A DNA stretch of 14,223 nucleotides from Ochromonadaceae sp. CCMP2298 (taxonomy: Eukaryota > Sar > Synurophyceae > Ochromonadales > Ochromonadaceae). Location of the stretch: positions 1 through 14,223 of the forward strand of contig MU634228.1 in assembly GCA_026770595.1 (NCBI GenBank), written 5' to 3'. Position 1 is the first letter of the stretch; every line of letters starts with the position of its first letter. The translations under genes and the position numbers were made by a program. Shown here piece after piece: positions 1-7,289 of this stretch. The notes under the pieces are model-generated. The model saw only the letters and a list, made by a program, of their open reading frames with translations. It was not told the origin of the DNA and searched no databases.

Positions 1-157
1 GAAGTCCGCCGTTTGAGGGAGAAAGGTGAGCGGCCCTCCAAAGCAGCATCCAGCCATCGCTTGTTCTGTTGTTGTGTCTCTCTGGAGCAGAATCCAAGAA
101 TCTTCTGTGGCGAGCTGAATGGGTTCCTGGTGAAGCTGTTTCCCAAGACATGCCGAG

Positions 158-2726
158 ATGAGGACCAACAACGTCAAGTTTACAAAGGTGGGGGGAGCGG
201 ACTCTGAGATGCGTATGAACCCGCTGCAGTCTCGGGGGGGGGCGCTGGCAGACGAGGAGGAGGAGTCGGTCGTGGAGTTCCACACACTAGAGATCGATAG
301 CCCCGTGCGCGACGAGGAGCGTGGACACGGGGGTGGGGGCCGGGGGGGGCGCGTGCCGGAGGGCACGTCCTCTCGCTCCCGCTTCACATTCTCCACAGGT
401 GTCGCCTCCCTGGACGCCTTCCTGGGCAACGCGAAGGCCGTGGAGCTGATGGCAGTGGGCGCTGTCACACTCATCCTCATCATTGCCGTCATCGTGGCTG
501 CCACAGCCACGGGTCACAGCTCCGGCTCCAGCGGTAGCACAGCCGATCCCACTTTCGCAGACTACCGGGTCACTACGGGGCGCGGCGGGGGCGCGGTGGC
601 CACTGACTCCGCGCCCTGCTCTGCTGTGGGCGTGCAGGTGCTGCGCAGCGGGGGCAACGCGGTGGACGCGGCTGTGGCGGCCGCCCTCTGTCTGGGCGTC
701 GTCTCGCCAGTCTCCAGCGGCATCGGCGGCGGCTGCTTCATCGTGATCCACAGCAGCAAAGGGGACGTGTTCATTGACAGCAGGGAGGTGGCTCCCTCTG
801 CTGCCTCCTCTGACATGTTCGAAGCCGATCCCCTCAAGGCGCAGCACGGAGGGCTGGCAGTAGCTGTGCCGGCAGAGCTGCTGGGCCTGCACCTCAGCTG
901 GCAGCAGCACGGCTCAGGGCTGCTCTCCTGGAGTGAACTCTGCGAACCCGCTGCCGCCATCGCGGACGGCTTCACCGTTTCAGCGCAGCTGGCATTGCTG
1001 ATGCAGGTGCACGCCGCGGAGCAGCTGCAGGGCGGGCAGTACCCCCTGCTCAGCAGCCTGTACCTACGCGAAGACGGCTCGATCAAGCGCCAGGGCGATA
1101 CAGTAGTTAACGCGGCCCTGGCACGCACGTTGCGTATGGTGGGCAAACAGGGCCCATCCTACCTGTACGACACTATGGCAGACAAGATTGCTGAGGAGAT
1201 ACGGGCTGCGGGGGGCGTGGTGACGGCAGCGGACATTAGAGCGTATCGGTAAGCAGTGGAAAGAGCCTCTGAGAATCGTGCTCCATGCTACCATGCTTCC
1301 TTATTCCCGTGTTCCCATGCTCCGTGCCCCTTGACATTCGAGAATGCCATAGAATATTCGTAACGTCCCCTCCCCCTTACCCCCTTGCCCCTCCCCACTC
1401 ACCACATTGGAAACCCCCTTCCCCCACACACTTACACGCTCACACATCCACGCACCTACACATCCGCACACGTTTACACCTACGCACCCTGCACATAAAT
1501 TCCCCCATCCTGCATATATACTCCCCTACTCACCTGCGTAGGCCCAAGGTGTACCCTGCACTGCGCAGCGAATTCATGGGGCACACGTATCTGGGCGCAC
1601 AGGTCAGTATTTGGCTGCTCTCTGCACTGCTTTCTGTTCTTGTTTCTCTGCTCGCTGCTCACACTCCACTCCATCTCCACTCCCACTCCCACTCCCCTCA
1701 GGGCTCCTCCTCCGGCGGACCCGTCGTAGCCGGTATCCTGCACTACATGCAGTCCCTGCCCTCCCCGCTGGTGAGCCTGGGGTTGGAGTACAGCCACTGG
1801 CTCGCAGAGTCCATGAAGCACGCATTCGCAGTGCGCCTACACCTGGCAGACCCAGACTTCGCAAACACCACTGCAGCGGTGGGGGCCCTACTGAGTGAAA
1901 CGTTCATGGGAGCGTTGCAGAGGGGGGGCTCCGCTGGGGCTGTGCTGCCGCTGGGAGAGTACGGTGGGAAATTCAACCTGGAGTATTTGGAGCCCAGGTA
2001 ACCCTATTCCCCATATCCCTATTCCCTATTCTCCATATCCCTATTCTCTTTGACTCTATTCTCTATTACCCTAACTATACATACCCAACAATGTAAAACC
2101 TTAGCGACAGCGGCACCACGCACATCTCCGTGCTGGACGGTGCCGGCAACGCTGTGTCCCTAACCTCCACAGTCAACACCTACTTCGGGTCAAAGGTGGT
2201 GAGCGCCTCGACAGGCGTGCTGTTCAACAACCAAATGGACGATTTCTCCATTCCCAACAGTCCCAACTACTTTGGTCTGCACCCCAGCCCGCTGAACTAC
2301 CCAGTCCCAGGCAAGCGACCTCTCTCCTCTATGGCGCCATGCGTTGTGCTGAGGGAGGGGGCGGTGCGGCTGGTGGGCGGTGCATCAGGCGGGCCCCGTA
2401 TCATCACCGCCACAGCGCAGGTGATTCTGAACACGGTGGGTCGGGGTATGGACCTCCTTTCAGCACTAGTAGCCCCCCGCATGCACTCGCAGTTCCTGCC
2501 CGCCTTGCTGGAATTAGAAGCGCAGCAGACAGTGCAGGGCCTGGACATCGCCTGCTCCCCCGCGCTGGCCCAGGCCCTCTCCGATAGGGGGCAGCTCAAC
2601 GTGAGCAGCAGCAGTGGCTCCTTCGGAGTGGCCCAGTTCATAGAGGTCGATTTTGACACGGGGGCGATTACGGCGGTGTCGGACCCGCGCAAAGACGGCA
2701 GGCCTGCCGCTCTAGACTACCCGTAG
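158..2726 (+). CDS. GGT: Gamma-glutamyltranspeptidase, type II membrane-anchored, four exons
   Basis: Exons 158-1248, 1542-1602, 1702-1997 and 2105-2726 join with consistent phases to give 689 residues. The family cleaves the gamma-glutamyl bond of glutathione and transfers or hydrolyses the glutamyl group, normally on the outer or lumenal side of a membrane. Residues 1-94 are a polar tail with an acidic cluster near 33-40 and a Gly/Arg-rich stretch near 55-66. A membrane helix spans about 95-117, and the GGT domain starts near 133. Visible family signatures are SSGIGGG (187-192), SREVAP with the substrate-binding Arg at 209, FNNQMDDFS, and RPLSSM in the oxyanion-hole region. The autoprocessing nucleophile should be Thr487 in SGTTHISV, encoded just after the third intron. 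All key residues look intact. The domain has the usual size, but the 94-residue cytosolic tail is far longer than in the human enzyme. The start is the first ATG of this open frame. Confidence 0.96.
1249..1541 (+). other. GGT intron 1, CA-rich and pyrimidine-rich
   Basis: The intron has donor GTAAGC and acceptor GCGTAG, splitting an Arg codon (CG|G). It is C/T-rich from about 1361 and holds an irregular CACA-rich tract at about 1427-1500, which resembles decayed simple-sequence DNA. No coding potential fits the flanking protein. Confidence 0.85.
1998..2104 (+). repeat. GGT intron 3, degenerate CCCTATTC/CCATAT tandem repeat
   Basis: The intron lies between exons 3 and 4, with donor GTAACC and acceptor CCTTAG. 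From 2001 to about 2078 it is mainly repeats of CCCTATTC and CCATATCC with a longer period near 22 bases, ending in a telomere-like ACCCTAAC at 2069-2075. Splicing rebuilds a Ser codon (AG|C) three residues before the catalytic Thr. Confidence 0.8.
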
Positions 2727-3215
2727 AAGTATGGGCGTGTGTATTGTGGGCGTGATGGTATAGGTATGATCGTATGGACATATCAGCAGGTGCCATGATG
2801 ATTGCAACTGGCGTTTACTACGCGTGTGCTATTTATCGATTTAGCGGGGCAGCCGAGTGAGACGGCAGTAGTTAGTAGTGCGTACTCTGTGTACGAATGT
2901 ATTTGTATGGGGAGATACGTGTGTGTGGGGTGGGGGGGGGCGGTTGGGGGAGGGAACACTCTCTTTCTTAGGTGTGCTTTGTTACCATGTATAGACACAG
3001 TACCCTGCACACCAGCACAGTACCCAGCACACAGTACCCAGCACACAGTACCCAGCACTCCACCATCTGACATAAAGCAAATTATAGTGTAAATAGGCAA
3101 TAGGGTGTAGGTGAATTGTTAAACGGTGTTGCTAGATTACCAAGTGCACCACCATCCGAATCACAATTATATCATTTGCACAACACCCCCTTCTACAAAT
3201 TTCAAGTTAAGCTAA
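2727..3215. other. Intergenic region between GGT and the CysRS-tail-like gene
   Basis: This is the convergent gap between the GGT stop and the stop of the minus-strand gene. It holds TG/G-rich simple sequence around 2920-2950 and a 14-bp minisatellite at 2997-3058. I see no credible gene, and no canonical AATAAA within 100 bases of either stop. Confidence 0.6.
2997..3058. repeat. 14-bp minisatellite, unit ACAGTACCCAGCAC
   Basis: Three perfect tandem units occupy 3017-3030, 3031-3044 and 3045-3058. A one-mismatch unit at 2997-3010 is separated from them by six bases. It lies in noncoding DNA. Confidence 0.9.
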
Positions 3216-3677
3216 TTAATTGCTGCTGCTCTTCCGTGCCTTCTTCTTGGGCTGCTCCTGTTGAACCTCCTCCTCCTGGGCAGCCGGCTCCGCCTCTCTT
3301 TTAGTCTTCTGCTTGTTCTTATCTGACTGTCTCTTATTTCGCTCCTGCACCTTCGACCTCTTGCGCAGCTTTTCCGCGTCGCTCAGGCTCGATGTGGGCA
3401 CAGCCAGGGCAGTCTTCACAGCCGCACTCTTCGTGCTGGCAGCTTTGAAGGACCATTCTTTCAAACCATCGTCGTAGGCTACATTCATCCCCTGCAGCTC
3501 GCGGGCACACTCGTCCGCTTTGTCGAACTTCTTGAGCTGTTTGAATGCCCACCGGTCTTGCAAGAGCTTCTGCAACTGCTCGAGCTGTCCGGTCTCCTCC
3601 TCCGAGCAGCTCGAGCTGTTCACTTGCCGCCACACGACAGTGCCGCCGCTACTGCTGCTGCTACTAATCCTGCTCAT
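3216..3677 (-). CDS. Small basic protein with a cysteinyl-tRNA-synthetase-tail-like domain
   Basis: A single intronless frame gives 153 residues, from the ATG at 3677 to TAA at 3216. Residues 1-30 are Ser-rich. Residues 33-78 read as a helical unit with the pattern R-x-x-A-x-K...F-x-x-AD-x-x-R-x-x-L...V-x-x-D-x-x-x-x-W, seen here as DRWAFKQLKKFDKADECA followed by MNVAYDDGLKEW. This matches the conserved C-terminal segment of cysteinyl-tRNA synthetases. No catalytic HIGH or KMSKS motif is present, so this is not the enzyme. The tail (about 101-153) is Lys/Arg-rich with two basic clusters, KLRKRSK and KKKARK, likely nuclear localisation signals. It is transcribed divergently from the ELP6-like gene across about 315 bases. 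The domain call is by pattern memory; a role in RNA binding or the nucleus is inference. Confidence 0.75.
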   Translation of the reverse strand: MSRISSSSSSGGTVVWRQVNSSSCSEEETGQLEQLQKLLQDRWAFKQLKKFDKADECARELQGMNVAYDDGLKEWSFKAASTKSAAVKTALAVPTSSLSDAEKLRKRSKVQERNKRQSDKNKQKTKREAEPAAQEEEVQQEQPKKKARKSSSN

Positions 3678-3992
3678 GGCTCTGTGGGGGCTATGCTAAT
3701 GAGGATGGATGTTTTTTGACCACATACAGTAGGTTGACCTTTGTGCCATATTCTTGCTTCGACCCCCCAACCAAAAAGGGCTGGCAGCAGGAAGACCCAG
3801 TTTCAAAAGTGATTTTTTTTGACAAAGTGAGATAATAAAAGGGGGTTTTGAGACATCCCAGGTTATGTTTGCCCCCCCCCTTTTTTGACCCACAGGTACG
3901 CCGGTAGGGTTCCTTACGCGTATCTTGGACGTGTGCTCCAGCGCGCTGCAGTGGCCCGCTGGCATTCGATCGAGCCTCGGACGGACGCAGCC
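3678..3992. promoter_or_regulatory. Divergent promoter region between the CysRS-tail-like and ELP6-like genes
   Basis: Two coding starts face away from each other across 315 bases, so both promoters should lie here. The core from 3700 to 3890 is more AT-rich than the flanking genes. It carries the string TTTTTTGAC three times in the same orientation, at 3712-3720, 3815-3823 and 3881-3889. A C9T6 run ending in CACAG at 3891-3895 looks like a 3' splice site and may close a 5' UTR intron of the plus-strand gene. Confidence 0.5.
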
Positions 3993-5167
3993 ATGAACCT
4001 GTCAAAGATCACCGATTTCTACCCCTGGGCGCCGAGCGAGCAGTCGCTGCGCGGTCAGTGCGTGCTCTGCCTGGACGGGCGCTCGGGCAGCGGCGAGTTC
4101 GCCTTCGTGTACCTGCTGCTTCGGCTGGTGAGGCAGGGCGTGGCTGTGAAGCTCGTCTGCAGCAACCACAGCCGCATTCACTACGTGTCCATCTTTCGCA
4201 AAAACGTGAGTCGCCCCCACTTGTCTCTCGCCCGAGCGCTGCCTCAATCGTCCAATCTAATCCACCCCCTCCCTCTGTCGCGTAGAACCTCGACTTGCGG
4301 CGGCTCGAGGCCTCAGGGGCGATACAGCTACGGTTTCTGACGGCGGTGTCGGGGCCGGGGCCGGAGCAGGGGGGGCTTGGGGGGCTGGGGGAGGAGCGCG
4401 TCTGCTGGGCCGAGCTGCTGCAGTGGCAGGCGCAGCTGCTAAGCGCAGATGACGCGGGGAATGAGGGGGGAGCGGATGCCGGGGTTCCGCTGCCGTCCAC
4501 TATGCGCAGTGGTGGCAGTAGCAGCAGTGGCAACGGGGGTAGCAGCGGCAATGGTGGCGGTGGTATTGGTGGTAGCGTGGGGTCGCAGCGAGTGGCGCTA
4601 CTGGTGGACGACGCTGACTGCCTGGAGCTACTGGCCCCCTCCCCCGCAGCGGCCAGGGGGTTCATCGCCCTCTGCATTGCCAGTCTGCGCCAGGCAGGGG
4701 CTGATAGCAGCATTAGCAGCGGAAGCAGCTTTAGCGGTAGTGGCAGCAGCAGCAGCGGTGGCGGTATCGACTACTTCGCCGCCTTCTGCCGGCATCCGCA
4801 GGAAGCCGTCAGCCAGCTATGTCCCCCTGGAGCCATGGGCGCGGGGAACCTGGGAATGGGGGCCGCGCTCGGAGGCTCCTCCGCCACAGCCGCGCTGGCC
4901 GCCCAGTGCGCAGGAGTCGGGGGAACCTGGGACTTCCTCTCGCCGCCGCCCGTAGGCCCTAGTGGGCCTTGTCTGGCCGAGTACCTCCGATACCGCGCAG
5001 ACTTCACGGTGACGGTGGGCGCGCTGGAGTCCGGCTTCTCCTCTGAGGTGCACGGGACCATCACGGCGCTGCAGAGGGGACAGGCTCCGCGCAGGCAGGT
5101 GCTGCAATACCGGGGCCTAGACTCGGGCGTGCTCTGCGGGCTGGTAGGCGAGAGCTTCAGCGCATAA
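3993..5167 (+). CDS. ELP6: Elongator complex protein 6-like
   Basis: Exons 3993-4205 and 4286-5167 join in phase 0 to give 364 residues. ELP6 is a RecA-fold, catalytically inactive subunit of the Elp4-Elp5-Elp6 ring of Elongator, which supports wobble-uridine tRNA modification. The N-terminal part (about 22-70) has the expected strand, degenerate P-loop and helix (LCLDGRSGSGEF, lacking the GK[S/T] of a real Walker A), then AVKLVCSNHSRIHY. VALLVDDADCLELL at 174-187 matches the Walker-B-like strand, and RADFTVTVGALESGFSSEVH near the end matches the conserved ELP6 C-terminal region. Two Ser/Gly-rich insertions at about 142-171 and 212-231 make it longer than the usual 265-275 residues. The ATG at 3993 is the first in this frame; upstream the frame stays open but has no ATG. 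The alternative is another RecA-like Elongator subunit (ELP5). Confidence 0.78.
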
Positions 5168-5340
5168 TCCGGGGGATCGCACACCCGTACCACACCGCCG
5201 CTGGTCTCACACGCCTCAGCTTGTACTGCTTAAGAACTGTAAGTCTTAGGACCCTAATAAGCCTAATGAAAGAGACTCAGACATCTTCATTTATTATTTA
5301 CACTGCTTTACAAGACGAGGGCGCCATTAGAGGTCAGATG
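5168..5340. other. Convergent intergenic spacer between ELP6 and NECAP
   Basis: This is the short 3'-to-3' spacer, AT-richer than the flanking exons. On the minus strand it contains AATAAA (plus-strand 5290-5295), 46 bases past the NECAP stop. No gene is seen. Confidence 0.6.
5290..5295 (-). promoter_or_regulatory. Candidate polyadenylation signal for NECAP
   Basis: The minus strand reads AATAAA 46 bases downstream of the NECAP stop codon, in an AT-rich spacer. Position and sequence fit a canonical signal, but no other gene here has one at a similar place, so use is uncertain. Confidence 0.4.
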
Positions 5341-6734
5341 TTACGCACTGCTGAAGTCTCCCCAGTCGTCCTCCTCGGCCGGGGCGGCAGCGGGGGCAGC
5401 GGGGGTAGCGGGGGCAGGGGCGGGCGCATCCTGGAACTTTACCACTGAGCCCGGGGGTGGTGGTGGCCTCAGCCCCCCCCCCGCACCGCTGGGCTTGGCC
5501 TTGCCCGCCCCCGCTTCTGTCTTATGCCCCACCTTGACTTTGATCTTCTCTCCCTCCGCCAGCGGCGTAATATGCATCCATTGCGCCGACTGCCCGCCCT
5601 GCTGAATGGAGGGGGAGTGGGGAGGGGAGGGGACAGGGGGGCTAGAAGGTTAGAGAAGGGAGGGGAGAGGGGGAGGGCGGGGGAGAGGTACAGCGCGGCA
5701 GAGGCGGAAGTGCTGGGCGGGTTCCGTCAGGTGAGTAAAACCGTTTATCGTCATCCGCGGGTGCGGGATACGACCACCACTCGATTCGATTGTTGTGCCT
5801 TCACCCGTAACACGCCGAGCACCAGGGCACAGCAAGGCACGGCAGCAAAGCACAAGCACACAGCACGTAGCACAGCACTTTTCACGCAGCAAGAAGCACA
5901 GCGCACGAAACACACAACATATAAATACAACACACAAAACGCACCACCTTCGCAGTACTGGCCGCCGCCACAGACGCATACCCAGACGACGAATCCATGC
6001 AGCTGCTGTCTTCCTCAGCCGCCACCCCCGCGCCCGCGCCCGCCTCTGAGAATGCGTTGGCGGCCAATTGCGATGCGAGCTGCATGCGGTTGACGAATTT
6101 CACATAGTCTGAGAGTGGGGGTTAGGGTTAGGGTCAGGTTTAAGTACACATTTACGGCATAGAAGGAGGGGATAAATACACATTTACAGTATAGAAGGAG
6201 GGGAATTACACACCGTTCAGGCAGTTTTTAAAGTCGAAGGCGCACTCCCTGTCTCGGAAGCCCACCCCCACCAAAGTGGAGCGGCTGCTCTCGGGGTCCT
6301 TTATGCGCACCACGTAGTAGCGGGAGGAGTCAATTACGGCGTCCACGAAACCCAGGATGTTCTCGCCGGGCTTCACCTCTGCGGAGTGCAGGCGGGAGGG
6401 GGGATTAGCTGTGATGACGACGGTAGTAAGTTCCCGGCAATGGGCTGCCTCTCTTTTCCCTCTCACCTATGGGGCACTCGCCGAACATCTGAATATTCTC
6501 CGCCGTCACGCTGGTTTTTAGGGGGTCCTTGAAGGAGTAGACCACCAGCCGCAGCTTGTCCCCTCCCTGGAAGATCTTCAAGCAGCCGGTGAATATGGGG
6601 TTGGCAAGATTCCAGTCTTCAGCGCGATGCCCCGACGCAGTGCGCAGAGGCGGCACCTTATACACAAAGCACTCGTCGATAGTGATCAGGGAAATCTCCA
6701 CATTTGACACCTCCTCTTCTGCAAAAGCCGACAT
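5341..6734 (-). CDS. NECAP: NECAP family clathrin-coat-associated protein
   Basis: Exons 6734-6467, 6378-6214, 6108-5948 and 5598-5341 give 283 residues, close to the 275 of human NECAP1. NECAP binds AP-2 and acts in clathrin-mediated endocytosis on the cytosolic face of the plasma membrane. Residues 1 to about 165 form the NECAP PH-like domain. Clear landmarks are FVYKVPPLRTASGHRAEDWN, then FTGCLKIF, DSSRYYVVRIKD and GVGFRDRECAFDF. The last exon contains EGEKIKVKVG, a Gly/Pro-rich linker with RPPPPPG, and the C-terminal DDWGDFSSA with WGDF at 277-280. That is the WxxF motif that binds adaptin ear domains, so both functional halves are kept. The third exon, rich in Ala and Ser after residue 160, is the most divergent part. 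It is convergent with the ELP6-like gene. Confidence 0.95.
5599..5947 (-). other. NECAP intron 3, simple-sequence rich
   Basis: At 349 bases this is the longest intron in the window, with donor GTGGTG and acceptor TTCAGCAG. The acceptor-proximal 90 bases are almost pure pyrimidine on the sense strand (plus-strand G-runs 5606-5690). The donor-proximal half is rich in GTGCTGTGCTT-type repeats (plus strand AGCACAGCAC at 5840-5900). It breaks the gene between the PH-like domain and the proline-rich tail. Confidence 0.8.
6119..6138. repeat. Interstitial telomere-type repeat (TTAGGG)n
   Basis: The plus strand reads GGGTTAGGGTTAGGGTCAGG, which is two perfect TTAGGG units with a partial unit on each side. 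On the NECAP sense strand this is CCCTAA, lying 8 to 10 bases before the exon 3 acceptor, where it serves as the pyrimidine tract. Confidence 0.85.
6141..6204. repeat. 32-bp tandem duplication in NECAP intron 2
   Basis: Copies at 6141-6172 and 6173-6204 are adjacent, equal in length and differ at only three positions. With the neighbouring telomere-type repeat they make up nearly all of the 105-base intron (6213-6109). Confidence 0.92.
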
Positions 6735-6806
6735 CGTGCTGTGGGGCCTAGATCGCCGCTCGGAACCGATGAGTCAGGTGCAGATATCGCCGCCGCTTCT
6801 ATTGAT

Positions 6807-7169
6807 TCAGTCCTTTTCTACAGGTTCTTTCAACTGCTGTTCAATGTCGTCGATGATTTTCCCCTCCCAGCAGCAGTCCAGCAGTGCCACCATATCCTGC
6901 GCCTTTGCCGAGCCCCTTCTCGTCAAGATTGTGAGAAAACAGCATAAACAGCGCCTACATTAGGACGTCAATAACTTCTGCTCCTGATCACTTTATGCAA
7001 TTATGACACCTTTTTAGTAGACTAATATGATGATTATGCATCTAGTACACTCATTTCGTTTTTGTAGTCGCGGGTAAGTGCTGCTGTTGCTCTGGAGCTG
7101 TTTGCTCCTAAGCAAAACAGCAACCAGCATTTCCTCGCTGGGAATTTCTACAGGGACCTCAGCCCCCAT
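6807..7169 (-). CDS. Possible small two-exon gene, 76 residues, unrecognised
   Basis: This is a weak prediction in the gap between the glycosyltransferase and NECAP, on the same strand as both. Exon 1 (7169-7051) starts with ATG and encodes MGAEVPVEIPSEEMLVAVLL and a polar stretch ending QKRNE. A GTGTAC donor and a GACGAG acceptor lead to exon 2 (6918-6807), which encodes RGSAKAQDMVALLDCCWEGK and an acidic helix ending EPVEKD, then TGA. The phases agree (2+1). The product looks like real protein: mixed, amphipathic and acidic, unlike the Ser/Pro/Arg-rich shadow frames nearby. Against it are a non-ideal donor, a weakly pyrimidine-rich acceptor and no family I recognise. An in-frame ATG at 7241 would add 24 mostly hydrophobic residues. 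The exons could instead belong to a UTR. Confidence 0.35.
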
Positions 7170-7289
7170 TCCAAGACAACAGGTAAACAGGTAAACTAGA
7201 AATGGGGGTGAGTATATGACATTACAACGGCACGAATCCATTAAATATTACAAGGTCTCTATTGCCTCTTCACTCGGAACGAGTCTGGT

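Noticed and set aside
13-207. Short frame at the left edge starting at TTG.
   Set aside because: It has no ATG start, overlaps the GGT start in another frame and looks like 5' UTR or promoter sequence.
287-910. Minus-strand frame of about 207 codons over GGT exon 1.
   Set aside because: It lies opposite conserved GGT motifs and is His/Ala/Gly-rich without recognisable domains.
4009-4713. Minus-strand frame of about 234 codons over the ELP6-like gene.
   Set aside because: It is Pro/Ser/Arg low complexity, a mirror of the Ser/Gly repeat codons on the other strand, and crosses the intron.
5524-6093. Plus-strand frame of about 189 codons across NECAP exons 3-4 and intron 3.
   Set aside because: It reads simple repeats of the intron (Thr/His/Gln runs) and antisense of real exons.
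6556-6963. Plus-strand frame of about 135 codons opposite NECAP exon 1 and the small-gene exon.
   Set aside because: It overlaps NECAP exon 1, whose protein matches a known family; the plus-strand product has no recognisable pattern.
7069-7080. Perfect GTAAGT donor-like site on the plus strand at 7074.
   Set aside because: No plus-strand exon with coding character precedes it and no matching acceptor context was found; taken as chance within the minus-strand small-gene candidate.
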